A stretch of 15,121 bases of DNA from JAJPJX01 sp964568355 (GCA_964568355.1 CAZMRK010000107.1:1-15121); one strand, 5' to 3'. Shown: positions 1 to 6,957, counted from the stretch's first letter. The notes: generated from the sequence alone by a model not told the origin. Numbers and translations: made by a program.

Positions 1-206
1 GAGACCGAGGCCGCGCTGGTGATATCCAGCAACACGCCGAAAGAATCACTACCGATGGAGCGAGCGACTTCGTTCGCTCCATCGAGGTTGAGATCGGCCA
101 CTGCGACGGCGGCTCCGGCAGTCGCCAGACGCCGCGCAATGGCTTCTCCAATACCGGTGGCCGCTCCGGTGACAATGGCCGTCTGCCCGGTCAGGTCAAA
201 GAACAT
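1..206 (-). CDS. Short-chain dehydrogenase/reductase (SDR), N-terminal part
   Basis: Only the first 68 codons lie in the window; the gene runs off the left edge. The start is the ATG at 206, two bases after the rplI stop, with a purine-rich AAGAAG stretch upstream in the end of rplI. The visible part is a Rossmann half: a beta strand, the SDR cofactor motif TGAATGIG at residues 13-20, a helix, then VAVADLN at about 34-40. The acidic D38 at the end of beta2 favours NAD(H) over NADP(H) in this family. The catalytic Ser-Tyr-Lys region is outside the window, so the substrate cannot be guessed. It is probably co-transcribed with rplI. A 32-base palindrome lies in its coding sequence. The family call is firm; the specific function is unknown. 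Confidence 0.88.
   Translation of the reverse strand, partial: MFFDLTGQTAIVTGAATGIGEAIARRLATAGAAVAVADLNLDGANEVARSIGSDSFGVLLDITSAASV
53..84. repeat. 32-base near-perfect palindrome inside the SDR gene
   Basis: The arms at 53-67 and 70-84 are reverse complements at 14 of 15 positions, separated by two bases (68-69). The left arm reads CGATGGAGCGAGCGA. The one mismatch would be a G-U pair in one of the two transcripts. The sequence is also coding (SDR residues about 42-52), so it may be a chance product of codon choice or a real mRNA hairpin. Confidence 0.6.
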
Positions 207-208
207 GG

Positions 209-655
209 CTATTCTTCTTTTTGGACTTGTACCGTGATTTCGGAGGTGACTTCTTTGTGCAAGCGGACCGGGACTTTGAACTCGCCGATCTGCTTGATGG
301 GTTCCTCAAGCTGAATCTTGCGGCGGTCAATGGTGAAGTTCTGCTTTTCGAGGGCCTCGGCGATATCCTTGCTGGTCACCGAGCCGAAAAGCTGGTCGTT
401 CTCGCCGGCCTTTTGTATAATCACCACGCTTACGCCGTCCAGCAGCTTGCCGAGATCCGCCGCTTCGTCTTTGAGCTTGGCTTCCTTGCGGAGATACGCC
501 TGGCGTTCCTGCTCGACGATCTTCTTGTTGGCTTCCGTTGCGGGAACGGCCAGACGCTTGGGCAACAGGAAATTGCGCGCGTAGCCCGGGGCTACCTTGA
601 CCACCTGCCCGCGGCTGCCTAATCTTTCGATGTCTTCTCTCAGAATGACTTCCAT
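209..655 (-). CDS. rplI: 50S ribosomal protein bL9
   Basis: A 148-residue protein, the usual length for bL9, a 23S rRNA-binding protein at the base of the L1 stalk. The N-terminal domain is clear: MEVILREDIERLG, then the family signature GYARNFLLPKRLA at about residues 24-36. A charged linking helix (about 40-75) and the C-terminal domain follow. The ATG start at 655 is preceded by an AGGAG Shine-Dalgarno sequence (TTAGGAGTTTGCC before ATG). It lies 9 bases after the rpsR stop and 2 bases before the SDR start, so it is part of the ribosomal-protein operon. In many bacteria dnaB follows rplI; here an SDR gene does. Confidence 0.98.
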   Translation of the reverse strand: MEVILREDIERLGSRGQVVKVAPGYARNFLLPKRLAVPATEANKKIVEQERQAYLRKEAKLKDEAADLGKLLDGVSVVIIQKAGENDQLFGSVTSKDIAEALEKQNFTIDRRKIQLEEPIKQIGEFKVPVRLHKEVTSEITVQVQKEE

Positions 656-664
656 GGCAAACTC

Positions 665-964
665 CTAAAACTGCGCCGCGAAGGGCAGCAACGCAATATT
701 GCGGGCCTTTTTGATGGCATCGCTCAACCGCCGCTGGTGCGGTGCGCAGACGCCGGAAATCCGCCGGGGGATGATCTTGCCGCGCTCCGCGATGAAGGCG
801 TGCAGCAGTTTCACATCCTTATAGTTGATGTCGTCGATCTTCTCGACACAGAAACGGCAGACTTTCTTCCGCCGGAAGTATTGTTTCTTCTGAGTGGCGA
901 CGGCCTTATCGCCGCCGGTGGGGCGCTGCCCCGCGCTACCTGGTCTACCTTTGGATTCCGCCAT
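665..964 (-). CDS. rpsR: 30S ribosomal protein bS18, cysteine-containing form
   Basis: A 99-residue protein of the 30S platform that pairs with bS6. The conserved core runs from about residue 28 (QYFRRKKVCRFC) to the end (ARNIALLPF). A Gly/Lys-rich, probably disordered, stretch of about 25 residues precedes it. C36, C39, C73 and H76 (CRFC and CAPH) form a CxxC...CxxH set, the arrangement of zinc-binding-type bS18, whereas many orthologues have lost the cysteines. The ATG at 964 has AAGGA seven bases upstream. The gene lies 9 bases after rpsF and 9 bases before rplI. The ssb gene often found between rpsF and rpsR is missing. Confidence 0.98.
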   Translation of the reverse strand: MAESKGRPGSAGQRPTGGDKAVATQKKQYFRRKKVCRFCVEKIDDINYKDVKLLHAFIAERGKIIPRRISGVCAPHQRRLSDAIKKARNIALLPFAAQF

Positions 965-973
965 GTGATTTCC

Positions 974-1414
974 TTACGCCTCCTTCGGCAGGCCCGGCAG
1001 CGCAGCGCCGCCCGCCTCGCCCATCATCTGTTGCGCCACGGAAGGCTGCGCCGGGGGCGGCGCGGCCGTGGCCTTGCGATGCGCCCGCTTCTCACGATCC
1101 TTCTTGCGCTTTTCCAGGCGCTTCAGCGTTTCGTCGATGCGCACGCTCAGGAACTTGATCACATAGTCCGAGACGCGCAGGCGGCGCTCGAACTCTTTCA
1201 CGGTCTCCGGGCCGGCGCTGAACTGCACCAGGACGTAAGCACCTTCCCGGTACTTCTGCACCCGGTAGGCCAGCTTGCGCTTGCCCCACTTTTCGACTTT
1301 ATCGACCGTGCCGCCGGTATTGGTGACGACCGTCTTCATCTGCTCGATGAACGTGTCGACTTCCTCTTCGGCGGCATCGGGCTTCACGATAAACAGGTTT
1401 TCGTAAATCCTCAT
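974..1414 (-). CDS. rpsF: 30S ribosomal protein bS6 with C-terminal extension
   Basis: Residues 1 to about 97 are a standard bS6 ferredoxin-like fold: MRIYENLFIVKPD at the start, the GKRKLAYRV strand near 44-52, and DYVIKFLSVRID near 83-94. bS6 binds bS18 in the 30S platform. The protein is 146 residues long because of a tail of about 50 residues that is first Lys/Arg-rich and then Ala/Pro/Gln-rich. Tails on bS6 vary widely (the E. coli one is acidic and receives glutamates); this one is basic then neutral. The ATG overlaps the pth stop in an ATGA, with GAGGA just upstream, so translational coupling to pth is likely. Confidence 0.98.
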   Translation of the reverse strand: MRIYENLFIVKPDAAEEEVDTFIEQMKTVVTNTGGTVDKVEKWGKRKLAYRVQKYREGAYVLVQFSAGPETVKEFERRLRVSDYVIKFLSVRIDETLKRLEKRKKDREKRAHRKATAAPPPAQPSVAQQMMGEAGGAALPGLPKEA

Positions 1415-1998
1415 TCTTCCTCGTTTGAACCTCGGGCGCGACGATTACTTCTCGTCATGGCCTTTTCGACGCCTTCGGTGATTATGGACTCCACGGCTTC
1501 GACCCCGCGGCCGAGCAGTTCATCCAGTTCCTGCATTTGCGAGCGCTTGAAAGGCGCCAGCACGAAATCCGCTCCACTGCGGAGCGGGTGGCCGGGATGG
1601 ATCCCCAGCCGCACTCGCACGAAGTCACTGGTCCCCAAACTGCGGATCACCGAGGCCGCGCCGTTGTGTCCAGCGGCGGAGCCCTTGGGCTTTACCCGCA
1701 ATTCGGTCCACGGCAGATCCAACTCGTCGTAGACCAGAATCAGGTCCTGCGGTGTGAGCGAGTGTTTTTCCATCAGCGGCGCGAGCGAAGTACCGCTGAG
1801 GTTCATAAATGTCTGCGGCTTGGCCAGCATCACCGGATGACCGCCGATTTCGCCTATACCGACGATCGCTTGAGAGTCCCTCCGGTTGACGCGGATACCG
1901 TGCCGTTCGGCCAGCCGGTCGACCACCAGGAATCCGAGGTTGTGAGGCGTATGGGCGTACTCTTCGCCCGGATTCCCGAGACCGGCCACCAGGAACAT
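1411..1998 (-). CDS. pth: Peptidyl-tRNA hydrolase
   Basis: A 195-residue cytosolic esterase that releases peptides from peptidyl-tRNA dropped off the ribosome. The catalytic set is complete: N9 in GLGNPG, H19 in TPHNLGF (the catalytic His, E. coli H20), N66 in TFMNLSG, D91 in VYDELDLP and N112 in AGHNG. The length matches the bacterial family. It starts at the ATG at 1998, six bases after the rplY stop, without a strong Shine-Dalgarno sequence. Its TGA overlaps the rpsF start by four bases. The rplY(ctc)-pth order is a common conserved pair in bacteria. The last 20 residues are Arg/Glu-rich and probably flexible. Confidence 0.98.
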   Translation of the reverse strand: MFLVAGLGNPGEEYAHTPHNLGFLVVDRLAERHGIRVNRRDSQAIVGIGEIGGHPVMLAKPQTFMNLSGTSLAPLMEKHSLTPQDLILVYDELDLPWTELRVKPKGSAAGHNGAASVIRSLGTSDFVRVRLGIHPGHPLRSGADFVLAPFKRSQMQELDELLGRGVEAVESIITEGVEKAMTRSNRRARGSNEEE

Positions 1999-2004
1999 GC
2001 CCGA

Positions 2005-2691
2005 TTACTTCTTCTTGGGCTTGGCTTCCTCGCCGCCCTCTTCTTCCTTCTTGCCCTTCTTGATCACTTCGGGTTCGGCACCGGTGGCGGCAGCGGCTTC
2101 CGGAGTGGCGGCGGCAGGGGTCTCTTCGGTACGCAGCGAAACCACGTGCACCACCAGGGTCTCCGGCGAACTCACCAGGCGCACGGAACCGCTGAGGGCG
2201 ATTTCGCCGATGCGTATGCTCTGGCCCAGCGCCAGGCCACTGACGTCCACGACAAAGCTTTGCGGGATTTCGTCCGGCAGACACTCGATTTCCATCTCGC
2301 GAGCCACCAGCTCGAGCAGGCCGCCCTGCACTTTGACACCTTTGGCGTCGCCCTGCACCACGATAGGCACCGAAACCTGCAGCCGCTTATTCAGATCGAT
2401 GCGCTTGAAATCCGCATGGAGCAGGGTACCGCGGATGGGATCGTTCTGGTGATCGACCACCATGACCGGGGTAGTCTCCGCACCGGCGATCTCCAGATTG
2501 AAGATGGTGTTGTAACCGGTATCGCTGTTGACGATCTGGGAGATGGTGCGCGGATTTACCGCCACCGCTACCGGATCTTTGAAGGCACCGTAGACTACGG
2601 CGGGAATCAGGCCGCGCTTGCGCGTACGGCGAGCTTCATTCTTGCCGCGCGAGGTACGCACCTCGGCGGGGACGTTGATATCTTTCCTCAA
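2005..2691 (-). CDS. rplY: 50S ribosomal protein bL25/general stress protein Ctc
   Basis: A 228-residue, two-domain (TL5/Ctc-type) bL25 that binds 5S rRNA. The N-terminal domain (about 1-93) contains RGKNEARRTRKRGLIPAVVY. A C-terminal beta domain (about 98-185) includes EIECLPDEIPQSF. The last 40 residues are an Ala/Glu/Lys-rich tail ending KPKKK. The start codon is TTG at 2691, where the protein begins MRKDINVPAE; it is chosen because AAGGAG lies exactly six bases upstream and no in-frame ATG gives the family N-terminus. The gene sits 85 bases after prs and six bases before pth, the classical prs-ctc-pth order. Confidence 0.97.
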   Translation of the reverse strand: MRKDINVPAEVRTSRGKNEARRTRKRGLIPAVVYGAFKDPVAVAVNPRTISQIVNSDTGYNTIFNLEIAGAETTPVMVVDHQNDPIRGTLLHADFKRIDLNKRLQVSVPIVVQGDAKGVKVQGGLLELVAREMEIECLPDEIPQSFVVDVSGLALGQSIRIGEIALSGSVRLVSSPETLVVHVVSLRTEETPAAATPEAAAATGAEPEVIKKGKKEEEGGEEAKPKKK

Positions 2692-2697
2692 AACGCA

Positions 2698-2703
2698 CTC
2701 CTT
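2698..2703 (-). promoter_or_regulatory. Strong ribosome binding site for the TTG start of rplY
   Basis: On the minus strand this reads AAGGAG, six bases before the TTG at 2691. It decides the rplY start. The rest of the 85-base prs-rplY gap holds only a weak 5-bp stem (CCCAC...GTGGG) and no tRNA. This is the widest gap in the apt-to-SDR run, so it could hold an internal promoter, but no convincing -35/-10 pair is seen. Confidence 0.7.
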
Positions 2704-2776
2704 CTACGCGGTAGGGCAAGTCCGTTTGAACCAGGTCCCACTTCCCGTTCAGTCGTGGGTTGCCGTTCCCGCAAAT

Positions 2777-3721
2777 CTACACAAACAAAATACTGACCGA
2801 GGTCTCCTCGTGAATCGACTGGATGGCGCGAGCCAGCAAGGGCGCCACCGAGAGAAACCGAATCTTTTTCGATACCCGCGCCTGGTCGGGCATGGGTATC
2901 GAATTCGTGAAGACCACTTCCTGCAACTGCGAACTCTCAATGCGCTCCATGGCAGGCCCGGAAAGCACTGCATGGGTGGCGCACGCCGAAACCGAGGTAG
3001 CCCCCTTCGCCAACAACGCCTCGGCTCCTTTCACCAGTGTGCCGGCGGTATCAATCAGGTCGTCCACCAACAGGCAGGAACGGCCCTGCACCTCGCCGAC
3101 CACGTTCATTACTTCGGCCACGTTGGCCTCTTCCCGGCGTTTGTCAATAATCGCCAGGGGCGCATTCAGCCGTTTGGCAAACGCGCGCGCCCGCTCCACC
3201 CCGCCCGCATCCGGCGAAACCACGGTCAGGTTGGGGATGTTCAGCGGCTTAAAATAATCGATCATCACCGGAGCCGAGAACAGATGGTCCACCGGAATAT
3301 CGAAGAACCCCTGGATCTGGGCCGCATGTAAATCCATGGCCAGGACCCGGTTGGCCCCAGCCCGCTCCAGCAGAGCGGCTACCAGCTTAGCGGAAATCGG
3401 AACCCTGGGTTTGTCCTTCCGATCCTGCCGGGCGTACCCATAATAGGGTAACACTGCGGTGATACGTTGTGCTGAGGCGCGCTTGAGCGCGTCGATCATG
3501 AGCAGCACCTCCATGAGGTGCTGGTCCACCGGAGTGCAGGTTGGCTGGATCACGAAAACATCCGCGCCGCGGACGTTCTCCTGGATTTGGACGTAGATCT
3601 CTCCATCGGAAAAGACCCGCACCATTGCCTTTCCCAGAGCCATGTTCAGAGATTGGCAGATCTCTTCGGCCAAGGCAGGGTTGGCGTTTCCAGTGAAGAC
3701 TTTCAGGCGATCGGGAGTCAT
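2777..3721 (-). CDS. prs: Ribose-phosphate pyrophosphokinase (PRPP synthetase)
   Basis: A 314-residue class I PRPP synthetase that makes PRPP from ribose 5-phosphate and ATP for nucleotide, His and Trp synthesis. Visible motifs: FSDGE (37-41), the catalytic flexible loop YARQDRKDKPR (96-106), H132 in DLHAAQIQGFF, the ribose-phosphate site VVSPDAGG (167-174), K194 and R196 in the DKRR loop, and the PRPP loop DDLIDTAGT (220-228). The frame stays open upstream to 3784, but the ATG at 3721 gives the normal family start (RLKVFTGNANPAL) and overlaps the ispE stop as ATGA. It follows ispE, a common pairing, and shares an operon with apt, which uses PRPP. Confidence 0.98.
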   Translation of the reverse strand: MTPDRLKVFTGNANPALAEEICQSLNMALGKAMVRVFSDGEIYVQIQENVRGADVFVIQPTCTPVDQHLMEVLLMIDALKRASAQRITAVLPYYGYARQDRKDKPRVPISAKLVAALLERAGANRVLAMDLHAAQIQGFFDIPVDHLFSAPVMIDYFKPLNIPNLTVVSPDAGGVERARAFAKRLNAPLAIIDKRREEANVAEVMNVVGEVQGRSCLLVDDLIDTAGTLVKGAEALLAKGATSVSACATHAVLSGPAMERIESSQLQEVVFTNSIPMPDQARVSKKIRFLSVAPLLARAIQSIHEETSVSILFV

Positions 3722-4677
3722 CGAGCGTATCGGCTTAGGGGCGGCCATACATGGTTGTCCTGGTGCGGGGCCAACGCTCGCCACCAGAGCGACCGATAGC
3801 GGGCCCGGCTTACCAGAGAAATAGGAAATACACGCACGTCTTTCACAGACTCCAGCGCGCGGCAGGCTTTTTCGCGATCGCGGAACAGGCCAAAGATTGC
3901 CGATCCGCTTCCGGTCATCATCGCCGGGTTCGCGCCCAATCTGGAGAGCCGCTTTTTGAGTGAGGCGAGTTGAGGGAACTGCTGCAACACAACTGTTTCA
4001 AAGTCGTTACGCGAATCGACCCAGCCACTGCGAGCGCCGGGGACCCCAAACACACTCCACACTTGCGCCTGGAAACTAACTATTTTATTTTGTTGGGATT
4101 CGCTTGTCAATTGGGGGCTGAGGGCGCGGTAGGCTTCCGCCGTGGAGACATGCACTTCCGGAGCGGCAAGAACGCCATAGCGGACCGGGCCGTCAGGCAG
4201 GGGATACAATTCCGTGCCGCGTCCGATGCCGGCGGCGGCGCCGCCCAACAGGAAAAACGGCACGTCGCTGCCCAGTTCCGATCCCAGGGCGATGAGCCGG
4301 TCGAGCGCCACGCGGCGGCCGATCAGCACGGGCAGGGCGAGCAGTACCGCGGCCGCGTCGGAAGATCCGCCGCCCAGACCCGCGCCCATGGGAATGATTT
4401 TGCGCAGCGCGAATTCGACGCGTCCGGCGGCGCGGCATTCCTCCAGGACGGCGCGCGCGGCCCGCACGACCAGGTTATCGGGGATCTCGATATTGCCGTC
4501 GAGAGAGATCTCCGTGCGGCGTCCGGGAGTGAAAGCGACGTCGATGGTGTCGGCGAGAGAGATCGTGTGGAATATACTGCGCAGTTCGTGGTAGTGGTCC
4601 GGCCGCCGGGCAATGACCCGCAGATCCAGATTGAGCTTTGCGAGAGCGCGCAGGCGGGCCCGGCGAGTCCGGCTCAT
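3718..4677 (-). CDS. ispE: 4-diphosphocytidyl-2-C-methyl-D-erythritol kinase
   Basis: A 319-residue GHMP kinase of the MEP (non-mevalonate) isoprenoid pathway, phosphorylating CDP-ME with ATP. Evidence: the AKLNL start with K14, the GHMP ATP loop PMGAGLGGGSSDAAA at 96-110, the catalytic-base motif GSDVPFF with D138, and MMTGSGSAIFG in the C-terminal domain. The frame is open far upstream (to 5577), but that stretch runs over apt and the repeat element. The ATG at 4677 overlaps the apt TGA (ATGA) and gives the family N-terminus. It is somewhat longer than E. coli IspE (283): there is an insert after SPQLTSE and about 20 extra C-terminal residues that carry the gene into the ATGA overlap with prs. 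Confidence 0.97.
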   Translation of the reverse strand: MSRTRRARLRALAKLNLDLRVIARRPDHYHELRSIFHTISLADTIDVAFTPGRRTEISLDGNIEIPDNLVVRAARAVLEECRAAGRVEFALRKIIPMGAGLGGGSSDAAAVLLALPVLIGRRVALDRLIALGSELGSDVPFFLLGGAAAGIGRGTELYPLPDGPVRYGVLAAPEVHVSTAEAYRALSPQLTSESQQNKIVSFQAQVWSVFGVPGARSGWVDSRNDFETVVLQQFPQLASLKKRLSRLGANPAMMTGSGSAIFGLFRDREKACRALESVKDVRVFPISLVSRARYRSLWWRALAPHQDNHVWPPLSRYAR

Positions 4678-5195
4678 TGATCGTAGGAGAGCAGGGAAAA
4701 GACGTCGTACCCCGCCAGCTTCCGCCGCGGCTGGAGAAAGCTTAGTTCGATGACGGCGCCGATGCCCGAGACGATTCCGCCCACCTGTTCGACCAGGCTG
4801 GCTACAGCCTTGGCCGTGCCGCCGGTGGCCAGCAGGTCGTCCACGATCAGGACGCGCTGTCCGGGCTGGACGGCATCGGCATGCATCTCCAGCGAGTCGG
4901 TACCGTACTCGAGGTCGTAGCTTACGCGCACGCAGGCGGCCGGCAGTTTCTTGGGCTTGCGCACGGGCACAAAGCCGGCGCCCAGGGCATAGGCCAATGC
5001 CGGGGCAAAAATGAAGCCGCGGGCCTCCACGCCCAGCACCAGGTCGACGGCTGCATCGCGATAGTGGTGCCGCAACCCGTCGATTACGCCGCGCAGGCCC
5101 TGCTTGTCGCGCAACAGCGTCGTGATGTCGTAAAAAAGGATGCCGGGCTTGGGGAAATCCGGCACCTCGCGTATGAGTGCTTTCAGATGATCCAT
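4674..5195 (-). CDS. apt: Adenine phosphoribosyltransferase
   Basis: A 173-residue purine salvage enzyme that converts adenine and PRPP to AMP. Motifs: FPKPGILFYDITTLL (14-28), typical of Apt, GVEARGF (55-61), the KPKKLP loop (80-85), and the PRPP-binding signature VLIVDDLLATGGTAKA (115-130). Length and order match bacterial Apt. The ATG at 5195 has AAGGA about four bases upstream. The 3' end overlaps ispE by four bases. Apt is the first gene of the downstream operon. The 150 bases upstream hold the three-stem repeat element (5241-5327), and no clear sigma70 promoter can be read between that and the gene. Confidence 0.97.
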   Translation of the reverse strand: MDHLKALIREVPDFPKPGILFYDITTLLRDKQGLRGVIDGLRHHYRDAAVDLVLGVEARGFIFAPALAYALGAGFVPVRKPKKLPAACVRVSYDLEYGTDSLEMHADAVQPGQRVLIVDDLLATGGTAKAVASLVEQVGGIVSGIGAVIELSFLQPRRKLAGYDVFSLLSYDQ

Positions 5196-5240
5196 TCCGT
5201 CCTTTGTCTGTCTTTGTAACCGCTCCCTTAGTCCTACAAA

Positions 5241-5327
5241 GTGGGGCGGGCTTCAGCCTGCGCCGGACTTTAGTCCGGCAAACCGTGCGCCGGTTAAAAC
5301 CGGCGCGCAGGCTGAAACCTGCCCCAC
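5241..5327. repeat. Three-stem inverted-repeat element (REP/MITE-like)
   Basis: The 23-base outer arms, 5241-5263 and 5305-5327, are reverse complements at 21 of 23 positions. Between them are two perfect hairpins. One is 5262-5279 (GCCGGACT, a TT loop, AGTCCGGC). The other is 5287-5306 (GCGCCGGTT, an AA loop, AACCGGCGC). The whole would fold as a cloverleaf-like cruciform. It lies between acyP and apt, outside both. It has no coding capacity of its own, although a spurious open frame runs through it. I infer a dispersed intergenic repeat of the REP type; only one copy is present here, so this is not proven. A terminator is less likely because no T-run follows either arm directly. Confidence 0.8.
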
Positions 5328-5347
5328 AAGGCTCAGTAAAAAGGCTG

Positions 5348-5632
5348 TCAGATCTCGATCTCGAAAGACCCGTATTGTTGCACGGCGGCTTCCTTCTCTT
5401 CAACACCGCGGACAGCGGAGAAGGCCGGGCCTTTGGAGAGCAGCGCCACCAGATCGGAAAGCTGTCCGGACGTGCCGACCGCGTAAACTTCGACGCGGCC
5501 GTCGTCCAGGTTGCGTGTATAGCCGGTGACGCCGATCCCGGTGGCGGCGCGCTGGGCGAAGGCGCGGTAGCCGACACCCTGCACGCGCCCGCGAATCCAG
5601 AAATGTTTGGCGATCTTTTCCCGCCGCGGCAT
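5348..5632 (-). CDS. acyP: Acylphosphatase
   Basis: A 94-residue protein matching the compact acylphosphatase fold, which hydrolyses carboxyl-phosphate bonds such as acetyl phosphate or 1,3-bisphosphoglycerate. The phosphate-binding loop GRVQGVGYR is at 15-23 with catalytic R23. The second catalytic residue, N41, lies in GYTRNLDDGRVEV. The start chosen is the ATG at 5632 (MPRREKIAKHFWIRG), five bases after the oxidoreductase stop. A longer open frame reaches 5728, but the extra residues are Arg/Ala-rich overlap with no family match. No good Shine-Dalgarno sequence is seen, so translation may be coupled to the upstream gene. The two products have no obvious metabolic link. Confidence 0.95.
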   Translation of the reverse strand: MPRREKIAKHFWIRGRVQGVGYRAFAQRAATGIGVTGYTRNLDDGRVEVYAVGTSGQLSDLVALLSKGPAFSAVRGVEEKEAAVQQYGSFEIEI

Positions 5633-5637
5633 CGGGA

Positions 5638-6951
5638 CTAGGCCAGGCTCCAGGGCTTGCGCATGGGCCTCGAAAGCATGCGGTTGGCCTCGTCGTCGCC
5701 GAGGATGCGCTCGGCTTCGGGATCCCACTTCAGGTCCCGCCCGAGGCGCAGACTGATATTTCCCAGGTGGCCGATGGTGATGGAGCGATGCGCGATTTCG
5801 ACCGGCGCCACGGGCTCTTTTCGCGAAATCACGCAGTCGATGAAATTGCGGAAGTGGTTGTCGCTGCGATAGAGGTGGACCTCATCGGGGCCGATTTCGG
5901 AATCGAGCAGCGATTTGGGCGAGGCCTCGATGGCGCCCCGAGTCACCCAGACCCAGCCGTCGGAGCCTTCGAATTTCACTCCGCCGCGCTCGCGATTGGA
6001 GACGATCAGGGTGACGCCGTTCTGATAGACGGCTTCGAAATAAAACTCGGTGGCGGTATTCCAAAGCTTGTCTTTGGCGAACTCTCCCCGGGCATTCCGG
6101 ATGGCCACCGGGCCGGTGCGCTCGGTATCCATGCCCCACTGCGCAATATCGGGATGATGGCCGCCCCAATCGGTGATCTGGCCACCTGAGTAGTCCAGAA
6201 TCCAGCGGAAATTCACATGGCAGCGCGCGGGGGCATAGGGCGCCTCGGGGGCCGGGCCGAGCCACATGGCGTAATTGAAGCCTTCCGGCACCGGCTCGGG
6301 ATCTTTACGCTCCCCGGTCCTGGCGAGATCCGGCGTGCCGCCGGGCAGGCCGCAGCGCACCGTGTGCAGCTTGCCGATGCGTCCGTTGCGCACCAGTTCG
6401 CAGGCTTTGCGGAAACGCGCGTCGGAACGCTGCTGGCTGCCGGTCTGGAAGATACGCTTGTGATGGCGCACGGCGTCGCTCATGGCGCGGCCTTCGGCGA
6501 TGGTGAGCGCAAGCGGCTTTTCGCCATAGATGTCCTTGCCGGCGCGCGCGGCCTGAATCACGGGGATGGCGTGCCAGTGATCCGGAACGGCGATGAGCAC
6601 CGCGTCGATATCCTTGCGATCGAGCATCTGGCGGAAGTCTTCGTATGCCGCGCATCCTTTATAAAGACCCGAGCGCCGCTGGCGCGCGTAGGTCCACTCG
6701 ACAATCTGCCGCGCCGGCTCGCGCCCGGCAACACGCCCATCCCAATACCCGGGGCTCTCGCGATTGAGGTCGCACACGGCGACAACTTGCACGCGCTCGT
6801 CCCGCAAAAAGCCGAACAGATCGTTGGTGCCCTGGTTCCCGGTACCGATCACACCCAGCGTAATGCGGTCGCTCGGGGCAGCCGGAGTCGTTTGCGGCAA
6901 AGCCGCGCCCACCAGCGGCGGTACGGCTTTCAGGAATGTTCGTCGATCCAT
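5638..6951 (-). CDS. Gfo/Idh/MocA-family oxidoreductase with Tat-type signal
   Basis: A 437-residue NAD(P)-dependent sugar-type dehydrogenase. The N-terminus MDRRTFLKAVPPLVGAAL is a twin-arginine signal (RRTFLK at 3-8), so the protein is probably exported folded with its cofactor. The Rossmann motif GVIGTGNQG (33-41) is followed by VAVCDLN (57-63), VPDHWHA (122-128) and the family EKP motif (144-146). A later DWGGHHPDIAQW segment fits the active-site region of this group. The start is uncertain: ATG 6951 fits the Tat signal, but an in-frame TTG at 6957 is better spaced from GGGGAAGG and would add two residues. It is divergent from the MFS gene and lies just upstream of acyP. The substrate is unknown, probably a sugar derivative. 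Confidence 0.93.
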   Translation of the reverse strand: MDRRTFLKAVPPLVGAALPQTTPAAPSDRITLGVIGTGNQGTNDLFGFLRDERVQVVAVCDLNRESPGYWDGRVAGREPARQIVEWTYARQRRSGLYKGCAAYEDFRQMLDRKDIDAVLIAVPDHWHAIPVIQAARAGKDIYGEKPLALTIAEGRAMSDAVRHHKRIFQTGSQQRSDARFRKACELVRNGRIGKLHTVRCGLPGGTPDLARTGERKDPEPVPEGFNYAMWLGPAPEAPYAPARCHVNFRWILDYSGGQITDWGGHHPDIAQWGMDTERTGPVAIRNARGEFAKDKLWNTATEFYFEAVYQNGVTLIVSNRERGGVKFEGSDGWVWVTRGAIEASPKSLLDSEIGPDEVHLYRSDNHFRNFIDCVISRKEPVAPVEIAHRSITIGHLGNISLRLGRDLKWDPEAERILGDDEANRMLSRPMRKPWSLA

Positions 6952-6957
6952 GCGCAA

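Noticed and set aside
2692..2776. tRNA-like GGTTCAAAC in the prs-rplY gap
   Set aside because: The would-be T-arm does not pair and no acceptor or anticodon stem can be formed around it.
737..2796. Long plus-strand open frames opposite rpsR, rpsF, pth and rplY
   Set aside because: They are antisense shadows of well-recognised conserved genes in GC-rich DNA. Their translations have no recognisable domains.
4678..5577. Long open frame extending ispE upstream to a 619-residue protein
   Set aside because: It runs over apt and the three-stem repeat and is Arg/Ala/Pro-rich with no family match. The ATGA overlap at 4674-4677 gives the proper ispE start.
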